NCBI RefSeq assembly: GCF_003545715.1
Contig: NZ_QVNU01000005.1
Span: 417,711-481,710 of the forward strand
Direction of reading: 5' to 3'
DNA length: 64,000 nt
Source of the DNA: Taibaiella koreensis
GTDB taxonomy: Bacteria > Bacteroidota > Bacteroidia > Chitinophagales > Chitinophagaceae
Translations under genes and position numbers: made by a program
The notes under the pieces: model-generated
What the model was told of the DNA's origin: nothing
The model's database searches: none
What the model saw: only the letters and a program-made list of their open reading frames with translations
Shown here: positions 1 through 8,732 of the stretch, piece by piece
How the letters are laid out: each line of letters opens with the position of its first letter
How positions within the stretch are numbered: the first letter of the stretch is position 1

Positions 1-121
1 CATCAAATATTTTGGTGAAAGAATAGTCGTAGGCGGTCAACATAGAGATCTTCTCCCCGCGATCCTTCATTTTTTGTAACGTGTGGGTCGTTACGCGTTT
101 TACTTCGCTGTGCACCGACAT
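1..121 (-). CDS. panB: 3-methyl-2-oxobutanoate hydroxymethyltransferase, N-terminal fragment
   Basis: Only the first 40 codons are inside the window; the gene runs off the left edge. The reverse complement starts MSVHSEVKRV and contains MLTAYDYSF, the opening beta strand of ketopantoate hydroxymethyltransferase, which transfers a hydroxymethyl group from methylene-tetrahydrofolate to ketoisovalerate in pantothenate and CoA synthesis. The ATG at 119-121 was chosen because the family motif begins shortly after it. The 55 bp to the stop of the SDR gene upstream leave room for a separate promoter; a TACATTTA box lies there on the minus strand. CoA supply fits the acyl-CoA genes that follow, but this proximity may be chance. 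Confidence 0.85.
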   Translation of the reverse strand, partial: MSVHSEVKRVTTHTLQKMKDRGEKISMLTAYDYSFTKIFD

Positions 122-176
122 AATTATCGCATTTTTGAGGGTGTAAATGTACCTTTTTTCAGTAAAGCGGCAAGCT

Positions 177-998
177 TTACAGGAAAAGGTCCTTTTGCAG
201 GCTGCCGCCCGGATTTACCGCATAAGGACTGAAGTCGGTGACACCGGCTTCGCCCAAAATAACCTCGTCCAGCAATTGACGGCCGGTGAGCTTACCTGGT
301 CCCTGCTGCAGTATATGAAACACCGCATCAGCCAGTATATCGGGCTTACGGCTCCGCTGCATCAGGTATTCACCGCCCAGCAGGTTGTTTACTGCAGCCG
401 TTGCGATGGTGGTTACCGGCCACAACGAATTGGAAGAGATACCGTCTTGCTTAAACTCCTCGGCCCAGCCCATGGCCATCATGGTCATGTTGTATTTGCT
501 CAGGGTATAGGCAATGTGTGCGCCCAGCCATTTGGGCTGCAGGTCTACCGGCGGCGACAAAGTGAGGATATGCGCATTCTTTGAACGCAGCAAGTGTGGC
601 AGACAGTGCTTTGTCACCAGGAAGGTGCCACGCACATTGATGTCATGCATCAGGTCGAAACGCTTGCTCTCGGTATCTTCGGTATTGGTGAGCGAGATGG
701 CCGAGGCATTGTTGATCACGCCGTCGATACCGCCAAATGCCGATACTGTCTGCGCTACAGCATCCTGTATCATCTCTTCCATACGGATATCGCAGTGTAC
801 GGGCAGTGCTTTGCCGCCGGCCTTTTCAATTTCTTCAGCCGCAGAAAATATAGTCCCTCCCAGCTTCGGATTTTCCTGTACCGATTTGGCAGCGATGGCA
901 ATATTGGCGCCTGCCGCAGCGAGCTTCAGCGCTATTGCCTTACCAATACCCCGGCTTGCGCCGGTAATGAGAAAGGTCTTATTTTGGAAAAGAGACAT
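177..998 (-). CDS. SDR family oxidoreductase (HSDL2-like)
   Basis: This is a 273-residue classical short-chain dehydrogenase. The Rossmann motif TGASRGIG is at residues 12-19, NNAS at 96-99, a serine at 148 and the catalytic YTLSK at 164-168. The sequence between (SVQENPKLGG, then the NPPVDLQP-like stretch here read as SPPVDLQP) resembles hydroxysteroid-dehydrogenase-like 2 proteins, which are acyl- or steroid-related NAD(P) oxidoreductases of unknown substrate. It is the last gene of the minus-strand lipid block, separated from the KAS III-like gene by a 256-bp repeat element, so it probably has its own promoter inside or beside that element. The lipid role is inferred from context. Confidence 0.85.
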   Translation of the reverse strand: MSLFQNKTFLITGASRGIGKAIALKLAAAGANIAIAAKSVQENPKLGGTIFSAAEEIEKAGGKALPVHCDIRMEEMIQDAVAQTVSAFGGIDGVINNASAISLTNTEDTESKRFDLMHDINVRGTFLVTKHCLPHLLRSKNAHILTLSPPVDLQPKWLGAHIAYTLSKYNMTMMAMGWAEEFKQDGISSNSLWPVTTIATAAVNNLLGGEYLMQRSRKPDILADAVFHILQQGPGKLTGRQLLDEVILGEAGVTDFSPYAVNPGGSLQKDLFL

Positions 999-1048
999 AA
1001 GATCTTGTTGTATGAAGATTACAGAAAAACTTACCAGATACCATACTT

Positions 1049-1304
1049 AGTGACTATCCAGATAAAGGAAACAAAGTTTTGTAGGTCTATAAATACTGGC
1101 TGACACGCTCTGCTTCATTCGACTTTTTATTTGGTGTCAATATCCCATTTTTCTTTCTTTTTTGCTTCGCCAAAAAACAGGTATCGACTTTAATGCAGTA
1201 TTGCCGAACATAGGATCATAGATTAACGTTTTAATCATTAACCAAAAGTGTCCTTTCCATTGCTCCTGTTTTGGGGGCTGGTTTCCTATATACGGATAAT
1301 CACT
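1049..1304. repeat. MITE-like element with 25-bp inverted repeats, copy A
   Basis: The ends, 1049-1073 and 1280-1304, are inverted repeats matching at 20 of 25 positions; both start AGTGA when read inward and share the TATCC...GGAAAC pattern. The 256 bp between SDR and KAS III-like genes contain no convincing ORF. The same ends, closer to consensus, bound the element at 63192-63322. The right end abuts the TAA stop codon of the KAS III-like gene (1305-1307). ATACTT occurs just outside the left end (1043-1048) and two bases outside the right end (1307-1312), a possible target duplication. It is interpreted as a non-autonomous insertion. Confidence 0.6.
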
Positions 1305-2369
1305 TTATACTTTATAGACAATCGCATTGATATTCATCCCTGCGCCTACCGAGGCCAGCAGGATCACGTCGCCGGCATGTAGCTCATGTTCCGGAAGCTT
1401 TCCCTTGCGTACGAGGTCGAGCAAGGTAGGCACTGTGGCTACAGAACTATTGCCCAGCTTGTGGATGGTCATCGGCATCATATGAGCCGGCACGGATTCT
1501 TTGCCATACAGGGCAAAAAAACGTTTACCAATCGCCTCATCCATCTTTTCATTGGCCTGGTGCAGGAACACTTTTTTCACCTCATCGATAGCAATACCCG
1601 ATTGATCCAGGCAAGCCTTCATGGCCAGCGGTACCTGGTTGAGGGCGAATTCATAGATCTTGCGGCCCTGCATCCTGATGAACCGTGTACCGGGTGTCGC
1701 GCCTGGTTTCAACGATGTTTCGAAATTCAGGTAGTACACCTCGTCATAGGTAAAAGAACGGCTGGCTGTACTCAATATACCACTATCGGGAGCATCGTCC
1801 CATTCTGCTATTACCGCGCCCGCGCCGTCGGCATAGATCATGGAATCCCGGTCATGTACATCCAAAACCCGTGACAATGTCTCGGCACCAATGACAAGGT
1901 ATCGCTTTGCGGCGCCCGTTTTAAGAAACTGGTTGGCGATAATCATTCCTTGTATCCATCCCGGGCAGCCGAAAAGAACGTCGAAAGCGACGCAGCCTGC
2001 ATTTCGTATCCCGAGATTATGCTTCACTCTTGCCGCTAAAGAAGGCACCGTATCCGACTGGACCTGACCTGAGGGTATATTACCATAATTATGGGCGACG
2101 ATAATGCCGTCCAGGGTTTCGGGATCGATCGCAGCATCTGCTACAGCCTCCCGGGCCGCCATCGTTGCCATATCGGAAGTCTGCTGATCCGGCCGGGCAT
2201 AACGCCGCTCTTCAATACCGGTGATCCCTCTGAATTTCCGGATAATTTCGGCTGGATCGGCATCGATCGGCTGATGGGTAGTGTCGTAAAACTGGTGCTG
2301 AAGAAATTCCTTTTCGCCGATGATCTTTTCCGGTATATAGTTTCCTGTGCCGATTATCCGTGCTGCCAT
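1305..2369 (-). CDS. beta-ketoacyl-ACP synthase III-like protein
   Basis: A 354-residue FabH-like thiolase-fold enzyme. The Cys-His-Asn triad is visible: Cys135 in FGCPGWIQG, His270 in LHQAN and Asn307 in GNSSVATVP; the glycine-rich C-terminal SVGAGMN is also present. KAS III enzymes join an acyl-CoA primer to malonyl-ACP. Here the gene sits in a block devoted to acyl-CoA breakdown and binding, beside an acyl-CoA-binding protein 56 bp upstream, rather than with fabD/acpP. It may therefore be an accessory synthase that makes a special lipid or salvages acyl-CoA for elongation; this is inference. A role in other FabH-like chemistry, such as ester or beta-lactone formation, is possible. Confidence 0.88.
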   Translation of the reverse strand: MAARIIGTGNYIPEKIIGEKEFLQHQFYDTTHQPIDADPAEIIRKFRGITGIEERRYARPDQQTSDMATMAAREAVADAAIDPETLDGIIVAHNYGNIPSGQVQSDTVPSLAARVKHNLGIRNAGCVAFDVLFGCPGWIQGMIIANQFLKTGAAKRYLVIGAETLSRVLDVHDRDSMIYADGAGAVIAEWDDAPDSGILSTASRSFTYDEVYYLNFETSLKPGATPGTRFIRMQGRKIYEFALNQVPLAMKACLDQSGIAIDEVKKVFLHQANEKMDEAIGKRFFALYGKESVPAHMMPMTIHKLGNSSVATVPTLLDLVRKGKLPEHELHAGDVILLASVGAGMNINAIVYKV

Positions 2370-2425
2370 GAATATTATTGTTTACATGACCCGGACGTTG
2401 TGCCCAAGCCTGATTATTGGCGTCA

Positions 2426-2683
2426 TTACTGCGCCAATTGGTTCACAAGGGCGATATATTGCTGCTTCGCAGCATCTTTTGCCACACCTTGCTGTCGCCT
2501 CCAGGCTTCATGCTTGGCTTTAGCTACAAAGTCAAAGGTACCATAATCTCCTTTATCAGGAGCATCTCCCTCCGTAGCCTGCTTATATAAGCTGTACAGT
2601 TGCAACAGGGTATCATTATCCGGCTTTTCCGGTAAAGTCTTGCTAGCCGCTACTGCAGCCTCAAATTCGGTTATAATTGCCAT
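2426..2683 (-). CDS. acyl-CoA-binding protein
   Basis: An 85-residue protein covering the whole ACBP family (PF00887), a four-helix protein that binds long-chain acyl-CoA in the cytosol. The ligand residues known from bovine ACBP are in place: Tyr30, Tyr33 and Lys34 in LYSLYKQATEGD, Lys57 in AKHEAW and Tyr76 near the end. ACBP is universal in eukaryotes and patchy in bacteria. Its place between a DUF2147 gene and a KAS III-like gene, downstream of the beta-oxidation genes, suggests it buffers the acyl-CoA made or used by this block. Confidence 0.93.
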   Translation of the reverse strand: MAIITEFEAAVAASKTLPEKPDNDTLLQLYSLYKQATEGDAPDKGDYGTFDFVAKAKHEAWRRQQGVAKDAAKQQYIALVNQLAQ

Positions 2684-2727
2684 AATCGGTTATTATTTTA
2701 GCCCTCACCAAATATTTCCGGTGGGCA

Positions 2728-3180
2728 TCAATTCGGACTCCGGGTCCAAGTGGTCGTGCGCCCCAGCATGGAAATGCCTACATATCCCCGTATCGATAGC
2801 TTGCTGTCGCTTTCGTAGGTAATCTTGCAGCTATAGGTCTTTCCGTTCTTGGGATCGTAAATGGTGCCATCTTCGTACATTTTGTCGCCATCCTTGTTGA
2901 AGCCCTTCAGGATGAGCAGGCCAATGATGGGCTGAGACTGCAGGTTTTCCTTGGGATTATTGACGTCAGTCTTAGGCTTACCGTCTTTATTCGGCTCTTT
3001 CAACCATACGATCTTTCCATAGAATTTCCCGTTCTTAGCTTTGTATATCTCGATCTTTGCTTCCTTCTCCTGGTTGAGCCAAAAACCTTCCACCTTATCT
3101 TTCTGAGCGTAAGTAACTTTGGCGCCCAGAACCATTACGCCTAGTAGTAACGTCGCCAACAGGGCTATTTTCTTCATCAT
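2728..3180 (-). CDS. DUF2147 secreted protein
   Basis: A 150-residue exported protein with a signal peptide (two Met, Lys-Lys, a hydrophobic stretch, then AKVTYAQ at about residue 25). The body has the DUF2147 pattern: VEGFWLNQEKEAKIEIYK at the start, YGKIVWL, and YEDGTIYDPKNGKTYSCKI near the end. The family is a small beta-barrel fold of unknown function, common in Bacteroidota, often found among lipid genes. It likely acts in the periplasm. A second Met is possible as the start; both give the same mature protein. Confidence 0.85.
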   Translation of the reverse strand: MMKKIALLATLLLGVMVLGAKVTYAQKDKVEGFWLNQEKEAKIEIYKAKNGKFYGKIVWLKEPNKDGKPKTDVNNPKENLQSQPIIGLLILKGFNKDGDKMYEDGTIYDPKNGKTYSCKITYESDSKLSIRGYVGISMLGRTTTWTRSPN

Positions 3181-3219
3181 AAGCTTTCGTTTTTTTTAGG
3201 GTAAAGAAAAAAATTCCGT

Positions 3220-3732
3220 TTAATCCGCTTTTGTTCTGACATGCTTCCAGGATTTGATCTGCCAATTGATCAGCCCGGTACAGATATGGTTCCCATCGGC
3301 ATCGTAGACCTCTGCCGGGAACTCTTTGAAGATGGCCTCCATATGTTCCAGGGGCTGCAATACTTCCTTTGTAAAATCCGCGTCCGGCAACCGGAAGGTA
3401 ACCGACACATCCTTTTTGGCCTGGTAATGATAGGTCATATGGATGTTCTTCAGAATAATGCGGTATGCCTTTGGGTCCAACCGCAGCAGCAGGCTCAATC
3501 CAGAAACGTACTCGCACAAGGTTGCCAGCAGACAGGCATGTATCCCTTTGATATGGTTCCGGTTGGGTCGTACATTCTTCGCCACGATAGTAATGCTGTC
3601 ATCCCCTATTTGCGTTACCTTGAGTCCATGCGGCTTATTGAACGGCACGGTACGCAGCAAACCCATATTGAGCAGCCATAGCTGGAAAGAAGATCGCCTG
3701 GCTTTGGCTACTTGTTGCTGTAAACGGTTCAT
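3220..3732 (-). CDS. DUF4442 hotdog-fold protein
   Basis: A 170-residue protein with the DUF4442 pattern (PF14539): FNKPHGLKVTQIGDDSITI, then NHIKGIHACLLATLCEYVSGL at the helix that forms the hotdog core, and a second beta-rich half. Members are thioesterase-like and are presumed to act on acyl-CoA or acyl-ACP. Its start overlaps the stop of the upstream 4HBT thioesterase by ATGA (3729-3732), so the two are translationally coupled and probably work together. The substrate cannot be read from the sequence. Confidence 0.85.
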   Translation of the reverse strand: MNRLQQQVAKARRSSFQLWLLNMGLLRTVPFNKPHGLKVTQIGDDSITIVAKNVRPNRNHIKGIHACLLATLCEYVSGLSLLLRLDPKAYRIILKNIHMTYHYQAKKDVSVTFRLPDADFTKEVLQPLEHMEAIFKEFPAEVYDADGNHICTGLINWQIKSWKHVRTKAD

Positions 3733-4196
3733 CCTTTTTGGATTGTTTTATCGGGTACAGGTTCCAGCACAAAATCATCGGTACGCGGCAGCTCTTTCAG
3801 AAAGCGCTCTCTGAAGGGCTCCGGCGGGGCTGTAAGCTTGCGCTTCACCATGTCGATCCAGGCGCCGTCCACCTGAATTCTTGCCGCCAACACACCATCG
3901 TCGCGGAATATTTCCTGCAGAAACGACCAGCGGGAGCCATCTTCACGGCATTTGCCGAGCAGGCAGGTTACCCTCACAGTATGTCCCAGCATCACTTCAC
4001 GCAGGTACACGCTTTCTTCGCGGAACAGTATTGGTCCGATCTTCGCTTCCTGCATCACGGTGATATTCATACCCAGCCGTTCCAGCATCTCAAGCCTGGC
4101 CTGTGCCGCAAAATCGGCATAGGCACTGTGTCGCAAATGCATATTGGCATCTATCTGCGCCCACAATACTTTCGCTTCTAAAAAAAATTTGTCCAT
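3729..4196 (-). CDS. acyl-CoA thioesterase, 4HBT family
   Basis: A hotdog-fold thioesterase of about 155 residues. The N-terminal WAQIDANMHLRHSAYADFA is the 4HBT active-site segment, in which an Asp (WAQIDANMH) precedes the long helix. The start at 4196 (MDKFFLEAKV) is preferred because the family begins here; an in-frame ATG at 4226 would add ten unconserved residues. It overlaps the DUF4442 gene by four bases. It probably releases free fatty acids from acyl-CoA thioesters and so balances the beta-oxidation pathway upstream; chain length is unknown. Confidence 0.85.
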   Translation of the reverse strand: MDKFFLEAKVLWAQIDANMHLRHSAYADFAAQARLEMLERLGMNITVMQEAKIGPILFREESVYLREVMLGHTVRVTCLLGKCREDGSRWSFLQEIFRDDGVLAARIQVDGAWIDMVKRKLTAPPEPFRERFLKELPRTDDFVLEPVPDKTIQKG

Positions 4197-4246
4197 AATA
4201 ATAAAGCCGGGAGCGCCGTCCGGCAACGCTCCCCAGGTTTCTTTTT

Positions 4247-5584
4247 TTAGGGGAACCGGACACCGCTGTACTTATTGACATCTACATCCGGAATAGACGA
4301 ACGGTAAGTCTGATTGGCGACGCGAATAATTTCGTTGGCCACCAACGCATAACCCCTGGGTGTAAGGTGAATTCCATCGAGCGAAAAAGCGCCACCGGTT
4401 ACAAATGCAGGTGTATAGGTTACGCCGTTCCAGGTAACACCCGATTGCAGGCTTTTCAGGTAAGTATTGGCATCCATGAGCGCCAGGCCATATTTGTTCG
4501 CATTATCCGCAATTACCTGGTTGAAGGCCGCGGTAGCGGTCTTTACATTGCTTACTTCCGAAGCATCCAGCACATATTGCTTAGGTATGGGCTTCATGCT
4601 GCCCCAGCCGCCACATTTCAGCGAATCGCCCGGGGTAGTGATCAGCAGGTATTCGCCGGCCTTGATCTGCCTGAGGTTACCGGGAGCCGCCTCATCTTCG
4701 ATAATAAAGTAGTTGGCCCCTGCAGTAAAAGAGATACCCAATGGGGCATAGGCTGCGCTCAATTGTGCAGCCTGCGTCGCATCCAATACAAGACCTTTAG
4801 GATTGATGGTAGTGAAATAAGGAATAGTGGTCACATCGGGTATATTGATCAGGACGCCTTTAGGGCTTCTGCCGCTGGTCACGATTGCGCCTACCACCTT
4901 ATTGTAAGTAGCCGTAAAAGCAGGTAGCGGAGAGATGTCGGTCAGGTTGATGCCGCCGTTGGCGCCTTCGCCCCCGGCTGTAGCATAGCCCAGCACATCG
5001 TTGGCGCCCAGCCAAAGGGTAAAGAAGGTGGGTACGGGTTGCAATGCGGCATCCAAAGGACGTTGCATAGGGCTGGAAAAGAAACGGCCGGCATAGGGAT
5101 TGGCCAGGCCATAGCCTGCCACATCATAATCGATGCAACGGATACCCGGTATACCTACATTGTTGTAAGGGCCACCGGCGGCGATATTGGTAGCGCTGCC
5201 GGCCGTATCGGGCACACCGGAGTAGAGCTTCGGTCCCAGCGATGTAACCCCTTTGCAATCCGTTACCAGATCCAGCACGCGCTTGGGTAAGCGGCCGGCA
5301 GCCGGTGCAATGGGCCAGCCCGATTCGCCGGGCAGTAGCGGTTGCTTGAAATCTCCGCCGCCTACGAGTTTGAATTGCCCGGCAAGCATATTGGGGTACG
5401 AATTTTCCTGTCCGCTGCGATAGAGCGAGCCATCGGCAAAGCCGGCCGTAAGCGAATTGCCCATGGCAACATAGACAGAAAAGTCGGCCGAACCAGCCGA
5501 AGGTGTATCGGGATCGATCTTGGATTTACAGGAGAAGGTAAGCAATGCAGCAGAGGCCGCTATGAAGAGATATGATTTTTTCAT
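4247..5584 (-). CDS. SGNH/GDSL-family lipoprotein hydrolase
   Basis: A 445-residue lipoprotein: signal peptide with lipobox LTFSC and lipidated Cys19, then an SGNH hydrolase domain. Block I is GNSLTAGF with nucleophile Ser44, block III is LGAND, and block V is DGIHLTPRGY, giving the Ser-Asp-His triad. It starts 18 bp downstream of the FadL-type porin stop, so the two are an operon. An outer-membrane esterase or lipase that frees fatty acids, followed by a porin that imports them, is a sensible pair; this coupling is inferred. The length is greater than that of minimal GDSL esterases because of insertions between blocks I and III. Confidence 0.9.
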   Translation of the reverse strand: MKKSYLFIAASAALLTFSCKSKIDPDTPSAGSADFSVYVAMGNSLTAGFADGSLYRSGQENSYPNMLAGQFKLVGGGDFKQPLLPGESGWPIAPAAGRLPKRVLDLVTDCKGVTSLGPKLYSGVPDTAGSATNIAAGGPYNNVGIPGIRCIDYDVAGYGLANPYAGRFFSSPMQRPLDAALQPVPTFFTLWLGANDVLGYATAGGEGANGGINLTDISPLPAFTATYNKVVGAIVTSGRSPKGVLINIPDVTTIPYFTTINPKGLVLDATQAAQLSAAYAPLGISFTAGANYFIIEDEAAPGNLRQIKAGEYLLITTPGDSLKCGGWGSMKPIPKQYVLDASEVSNVKTATAAFNQVIADNANKYGLALMDANTYLKSLQSGVTWNGVTYTPAFVTGGAFSLDGIHLTPRGYALVANEIIRVANQTYRSSIPDVDVNKYSGVRFP

Positions 5585-5602
5585 TGTTGGTTGGATTAGC
5601 GG

Positions 5603-6832
5603 TTAAAAAGTATAAGAGATACCGATAGCAGGCAGCAGGCTCTTGATCTGGTAAGCACCCCTGAAATTGGCCGGATCGTAGGTTACATCTCTCCTCGGTG
5701 TGGTGGTATAATTCAGGGCCGCCATTATGCTAAGCCGAGGCAAGGGCTGATAGGTAGCGCCACAGGACAAGGTAAGCCTGTTGCCATCTACCGCATCGGG
5801 CGACAGCAGGTTGTCGCGTGTGGGCGTAGGATCATAGGCGCCTCCGGCCATAATCGCAAACTGGTCGGCGATCTGATAATGCGCTCCCAACCGGAAGGCA
5901 ACCGTATTCTTATAAGAACGGGGATCGTGTGTATCCTGTACCGCTTTGTTTTCAGCAAAATCGAAGCTCAGAGAGTCGTAAGTCTTCCAGCCGGCAAACA
6001 CGACGTCAGCCTGTACCATAAGGTCGCTGGTAAATTTATAACCCAATCCTACCGTCAGTATTTCGGGCAGCGGCAGTTTCGAATCAAAGGTGGTATTGGG
6101 AAAATTGCCGGCCAGCGATCCGGGTACGGTAAAGGTCGCGTCTCCTTCATTTACTTTCATATTTACCTTGGAGCGATAAGAGATGCCGAACTGCAGGTCA
6201 TCGGTCGCTTTGATCTGTACGCCCACATTGAAGCCGTAGCCATTGGCGCCGCCTTTCAGCTTGGCCTGCCCGTCGTTGCCGTTGATATCCTGTACTGGTA
6301 CAGCCTTCGTAATATCGACTGTTCCCCGGGCATATACAAAACCGGCGCCTACAGAGATCATATCGTTGACCGCATAGCTTACCGTTGGCTGGAAAAAGAA
6401 ACTTTGCAGACTGATCGACTCCACTACATACCGTCCGGTCCAGCTATTGCCCCAATCCAGCTTATTACCAAAAGGAGTGTAGATGCCCAGGCCTATGCCT
6501 ATCTTGCTTCCTTTCTTTATAGGCCCGCCAACGTACACAGCAAAGGGAGTGGTCGTATGCGTCTCGGAACTGGCAGAATAACCGCCGGTAGGCGTTTGCA
6601 CATACTTCACATTGGGAGTAACAATATTGACACTACCATAGGCCTGTATGCCATTTAGCCGCGACAGCCCACCGGGGTTAAAAAAGATAGTAGAGGCATC
6701 CCATGGCCAGGCCACACCGGTTCCGCCCATTGCGGTTTGCCGTATACCCTGCAGATTTAGTTGAAAGCTGCCGCCGAAAGCCATAGAAGAGGCCACCAGC
6801 GCAGTAGCGGTAAGCGTACAGATCTTTTTCAT
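5603..6832 (-). CDS. FadL/OmpP1-type outer membrane fatty-acid porin
   Basis: A 409-residue outer-membrane beta-barrel of the OmpP1/FadL/TodX family (PF03349). A signal peptide (MKKICTLTATALVASSMAFG) is followed by the characteristic QTAMGGTGVAWPWDASTIFFNPGGLSRL plug region and by alternating strands that end in an aromatic residue (SYTF). Members let long-chain fatty acids and other hydrophobic compounds diffuse laterally into the membrane. The gene heads an operon with the SGNH lipoprotein and is separated from the acyl-CoA dehydrogenase by a hairpin. It fits as the uptake step for the beta-oxidation genes upstream. Confidence 0.9.
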   Translation of the reverse strand: MKKICTLTATALVASSMAFGGSFQLNLQGIRQTAMGGTGVAWPWDASTIFFNPGGLSRLNGIQAYGSVNIVTPNVKYVQTPTGGYSASSETHTTTPFAVYVGGPIKKGSKIGIGLGIYTPFGNKLDWGNSWTGRYVVESISLQSFFFQPTVSYAVNDMISVGAGFVYARGTVDITKAVPVQDINGNDGQAKLKGGANGYGFNVGVQIKATDDLQFGISYRSKVNMKVNEGDATFTVPGSLAGNFPNTTFDSKLPLPEILTVGLGYKFTSDLMVQADVVFAGWKTYDSLSFDFAENKAVQDTHDPRSYKNTVAFRLGAHYQIADQFAIMAGGAYDPTPTRDNLLSPDAVDGNRLTLSCGATYQPLPRLSIMAALNYTTTPRRDVTYDPANFRGAYQIKSLLPAIGISYTF

Positions 6833-6910
6833 TGTTGTTGTTTTGGGTTAGTAAAAATGGCTAAATGCATCATGCTTCTTGCCGGTAGCGGCGGCGCCTT
6901 GCCGGAAGAA

Positions 6911-6946
6911 TAGCAGGCAGGAAAGCCGTGGCCTTCCTGCCTGCTA
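6911..6946 (-). terminator. hairpin terminator after acyl-CoA dehydrogenase
   Basis: A 13-bp perfect stem (6911-6923 paired with 6934-6946, TAGCAGGCAGGAA arm) lies five bases beyond the stop of the minus-strand acyl-CoA dehydrogenase gene. There is no long T tract on the minus strand, so termination is inferred from stem strength and place. Confidence 0.6.
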
Positions 6947-6951
6947 CTTAT

Positions 6952-8730
6952 TTAATAGCAATATTTATTGGCTTCGATCAGCTTCGCAGCAATACTCCTG
7001 CGTGCTTCGGTCGTATTCAATTCGTCGGTCTTGGTAAAACGTTTCAGTCCCATCATCATCATCCTGCGCTCATCTCCATCGGCAAATGCATTGAGCGCAT
7101 TGCGACCCGCGGTATGGATGCGTTGCGCAGCATCGAAAATATAGACCTTTGCCATGGCTATCTTTTCTTTTGCCGCTTCTTCACCGGCGCTACCTGCAAG
7201 CTTTTCTACACGCAACAGTACCGACTCGCTTACATAGAGCTCGATCAGCATATCGGCCAGGTACAGGATCACTTCCTGCTCCTTGCTCAGGCTTTGCATA
7301 AGCTTCTGTACCGCGGCGCCTGCAGTCATCAGGATCGCCTTTTTAAATCCGGAAATATAGCTATGCTCTTTGGCAAAAAGGCCTTCTTCCTGCGCCCCGA
7401 AGTCGGGAATGCTCATCAGCTCGCCTGCCACTTTCTGTGCAGGGCCCATCAGGTCGAGCTCGCCTTTCATGGCACGTTTCAGCATCATATCCACACTGAG
7501 CATGCGGTTGATCTCGTTGGTTCCTTCGAAAATACGGTTGATGCGTGCATCGCGGTAGGCACGATCCATAGGCGCTTCGGCGCTATAGCCCATGCCACCA
7601 TATATCTGCACGCCTTCATCGGTTACATAATCCAGCACCTCCGAGGCATGCACTTTGATGATGGCCGCTTCAATGGCAAATTGCTCGGTGCCCTTCAGCT
7701 TGGCCTGCGCGGCGTCCATACCACCGGCAATGTAAGCATTGGTCGCATCTTCGATATTCTGGCTGGCGCGATATACGGCAGCTTCCGAGGCATAGGTACG
7801 AATAGCTTGTTCGGCAAGCTTGTATTTGATCGCGCCATACTTGGCAATAGGACGTCCGAATTGCTCCCGCTCGCCGGCATAATTGACGGCTTTGCTGATC
7901 ACCTCTTTGGAAGCGCCGAGCGCCGCGCCACCCAGTTTGATACGGCCCAGGTTCAGGATATTGACAGCGATCTTAAAACCGTTCTCCCGGGTCGACAACA
8001 GATTTTCGACCGGCACCTTGCAATCGTTGAAGAATACCTGGCGGGTAGAGCTGCCCTTAATACCCATTTTATGCTCTTCGGGGTTGAACGATATACCTTC
8101 AAAGCTTTTTTCGACGATGAAGGCGCTCAGATTCTTATCGTCGTCAATCTTGGCAAACACCGTAAAGATATCGGCAAAGCCGCCATTGGTGATCCACATT
8201 TTCTGTCCGTTGAGGATATAATGCTTGCCGTCGGCAGAAAGCGTGGCTTTGGTTTTGCCGGAATTGGCATCCGATCCGGCTCCGGGTTCGGTAAGACAAT
8301 AGCAGCCCTTCCATTCGCCAGTAGCCAGCTTGCTCACATACTTCTTCTTCTGCTCTTCGTTGCCATAATAAAGGATAGGCAAGGTTCCGATACCCGTATG
8401 GGCCGAAAGCGCCACGGCAAAGGAATGTCCTGCGCCCAGCACCTCAGTAGTGAGCATGGACGTCACGAAGTCTTTTCCTACACCATTGTATTCTTCGGGT
8501 ACACTCATGCCCAGCAAGCCCAGCTCACCGGCTTTGTCGAGGAGAGAAGGCATAAGGCCCTCTTCCTGCTCGTCGATGCGGTTAAGATTGGGATCGACAT
8601 TTTGTTTCAGAAAATCGCGGCACATTTCCGCAATCATACGTTGTTCTTCGTTCCAGTCTTCGGGAATGAAGATATCTCCGGCTTTCGTGTCTTTGATCAG
8701 AAATTCGCCGCCTTTGATTGCTGCGTTCAT
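6952..8730 (-). CDS. acyl-CoA dehydrogenase with C-terminal extension
   Basis: A 592-residue flavoenzyme for the first oxidation of beta-oxidation. FAD/substrate motifs are CYCLTEPGAGSDA at about 143-155 and QMWITNGG-like QKMWITNGG at 176-184; YGGMGYSAEAPMDRAYRDARI leads to the catalytic base Glu402 in IFEGTNEI. Residues after about 410 form an extra helical domain, as in VLCAD-type and Bacillus FadE-type enzymes, which act on long chains. It follows the thiolase gene, with a four-helix-bundle gene and repeat tracts between. A long antisense reading frame over this gene is a codon artefact. Confidence 0.93.
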   Translation of the reverse strand: MNAAIKGGEFLIKDTKAGDIFIPEDWNEEQRMIAEMCRDFLKQNVDPNLNRIDEQEEGLMPSLLDKAGELGLLGMSVPEEYNGVGKDFVTSMLTTEVLGAGHSFAVALSAHTGIGTLPILYYGNEEQKKKYVSKLATGEWKGCYCLTEPGAGSDANSGKTKATLSADGKHYILNGQKMWITNGGFADIFTVFAKIDDDKNLSAFIVEKSFEGISFNPEEHKMGIKGSSTRQVFFNDCKVPVENLLSTRENGFKIAVNILNLGRIKLGGAALGASKEVISKAVNYAGEREQFGRPIAKYGAIKYKLAEQAIRTYASEAAVYRASQNIEDATNAYIAGGMDAAQAKLKGTEQFAIEAAIIKVHASEVLDYVTDEGVQIYGGMGYSAEAPMDRAYRDARINRIFEGTNEINRMLSVDMMLKRAMKGELDLMGPAQKVAGELMSIPDFGAQEEGLFAKEHSYISGFKKAILMTAGAAVQKLMQSLSKEQEVILYLADMLIELYVSESVLLRVEKLAGSAGEEAAKEKIAMAKVYIFDAAQRIHTAGRNALNAFADGDERRMMMMGLKRFTKTDELNTTEARRSIAAKLIEANKYCY

Positions 8731-8732
8731 AT

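Noticed and set aside
999..1304. A tRNA or small RNA gene in the gap between SDR and KAS III-like genes.
   Set aside because: No cloverleaf or conserved T-loop sequence; the inverted repeats explain the structure.
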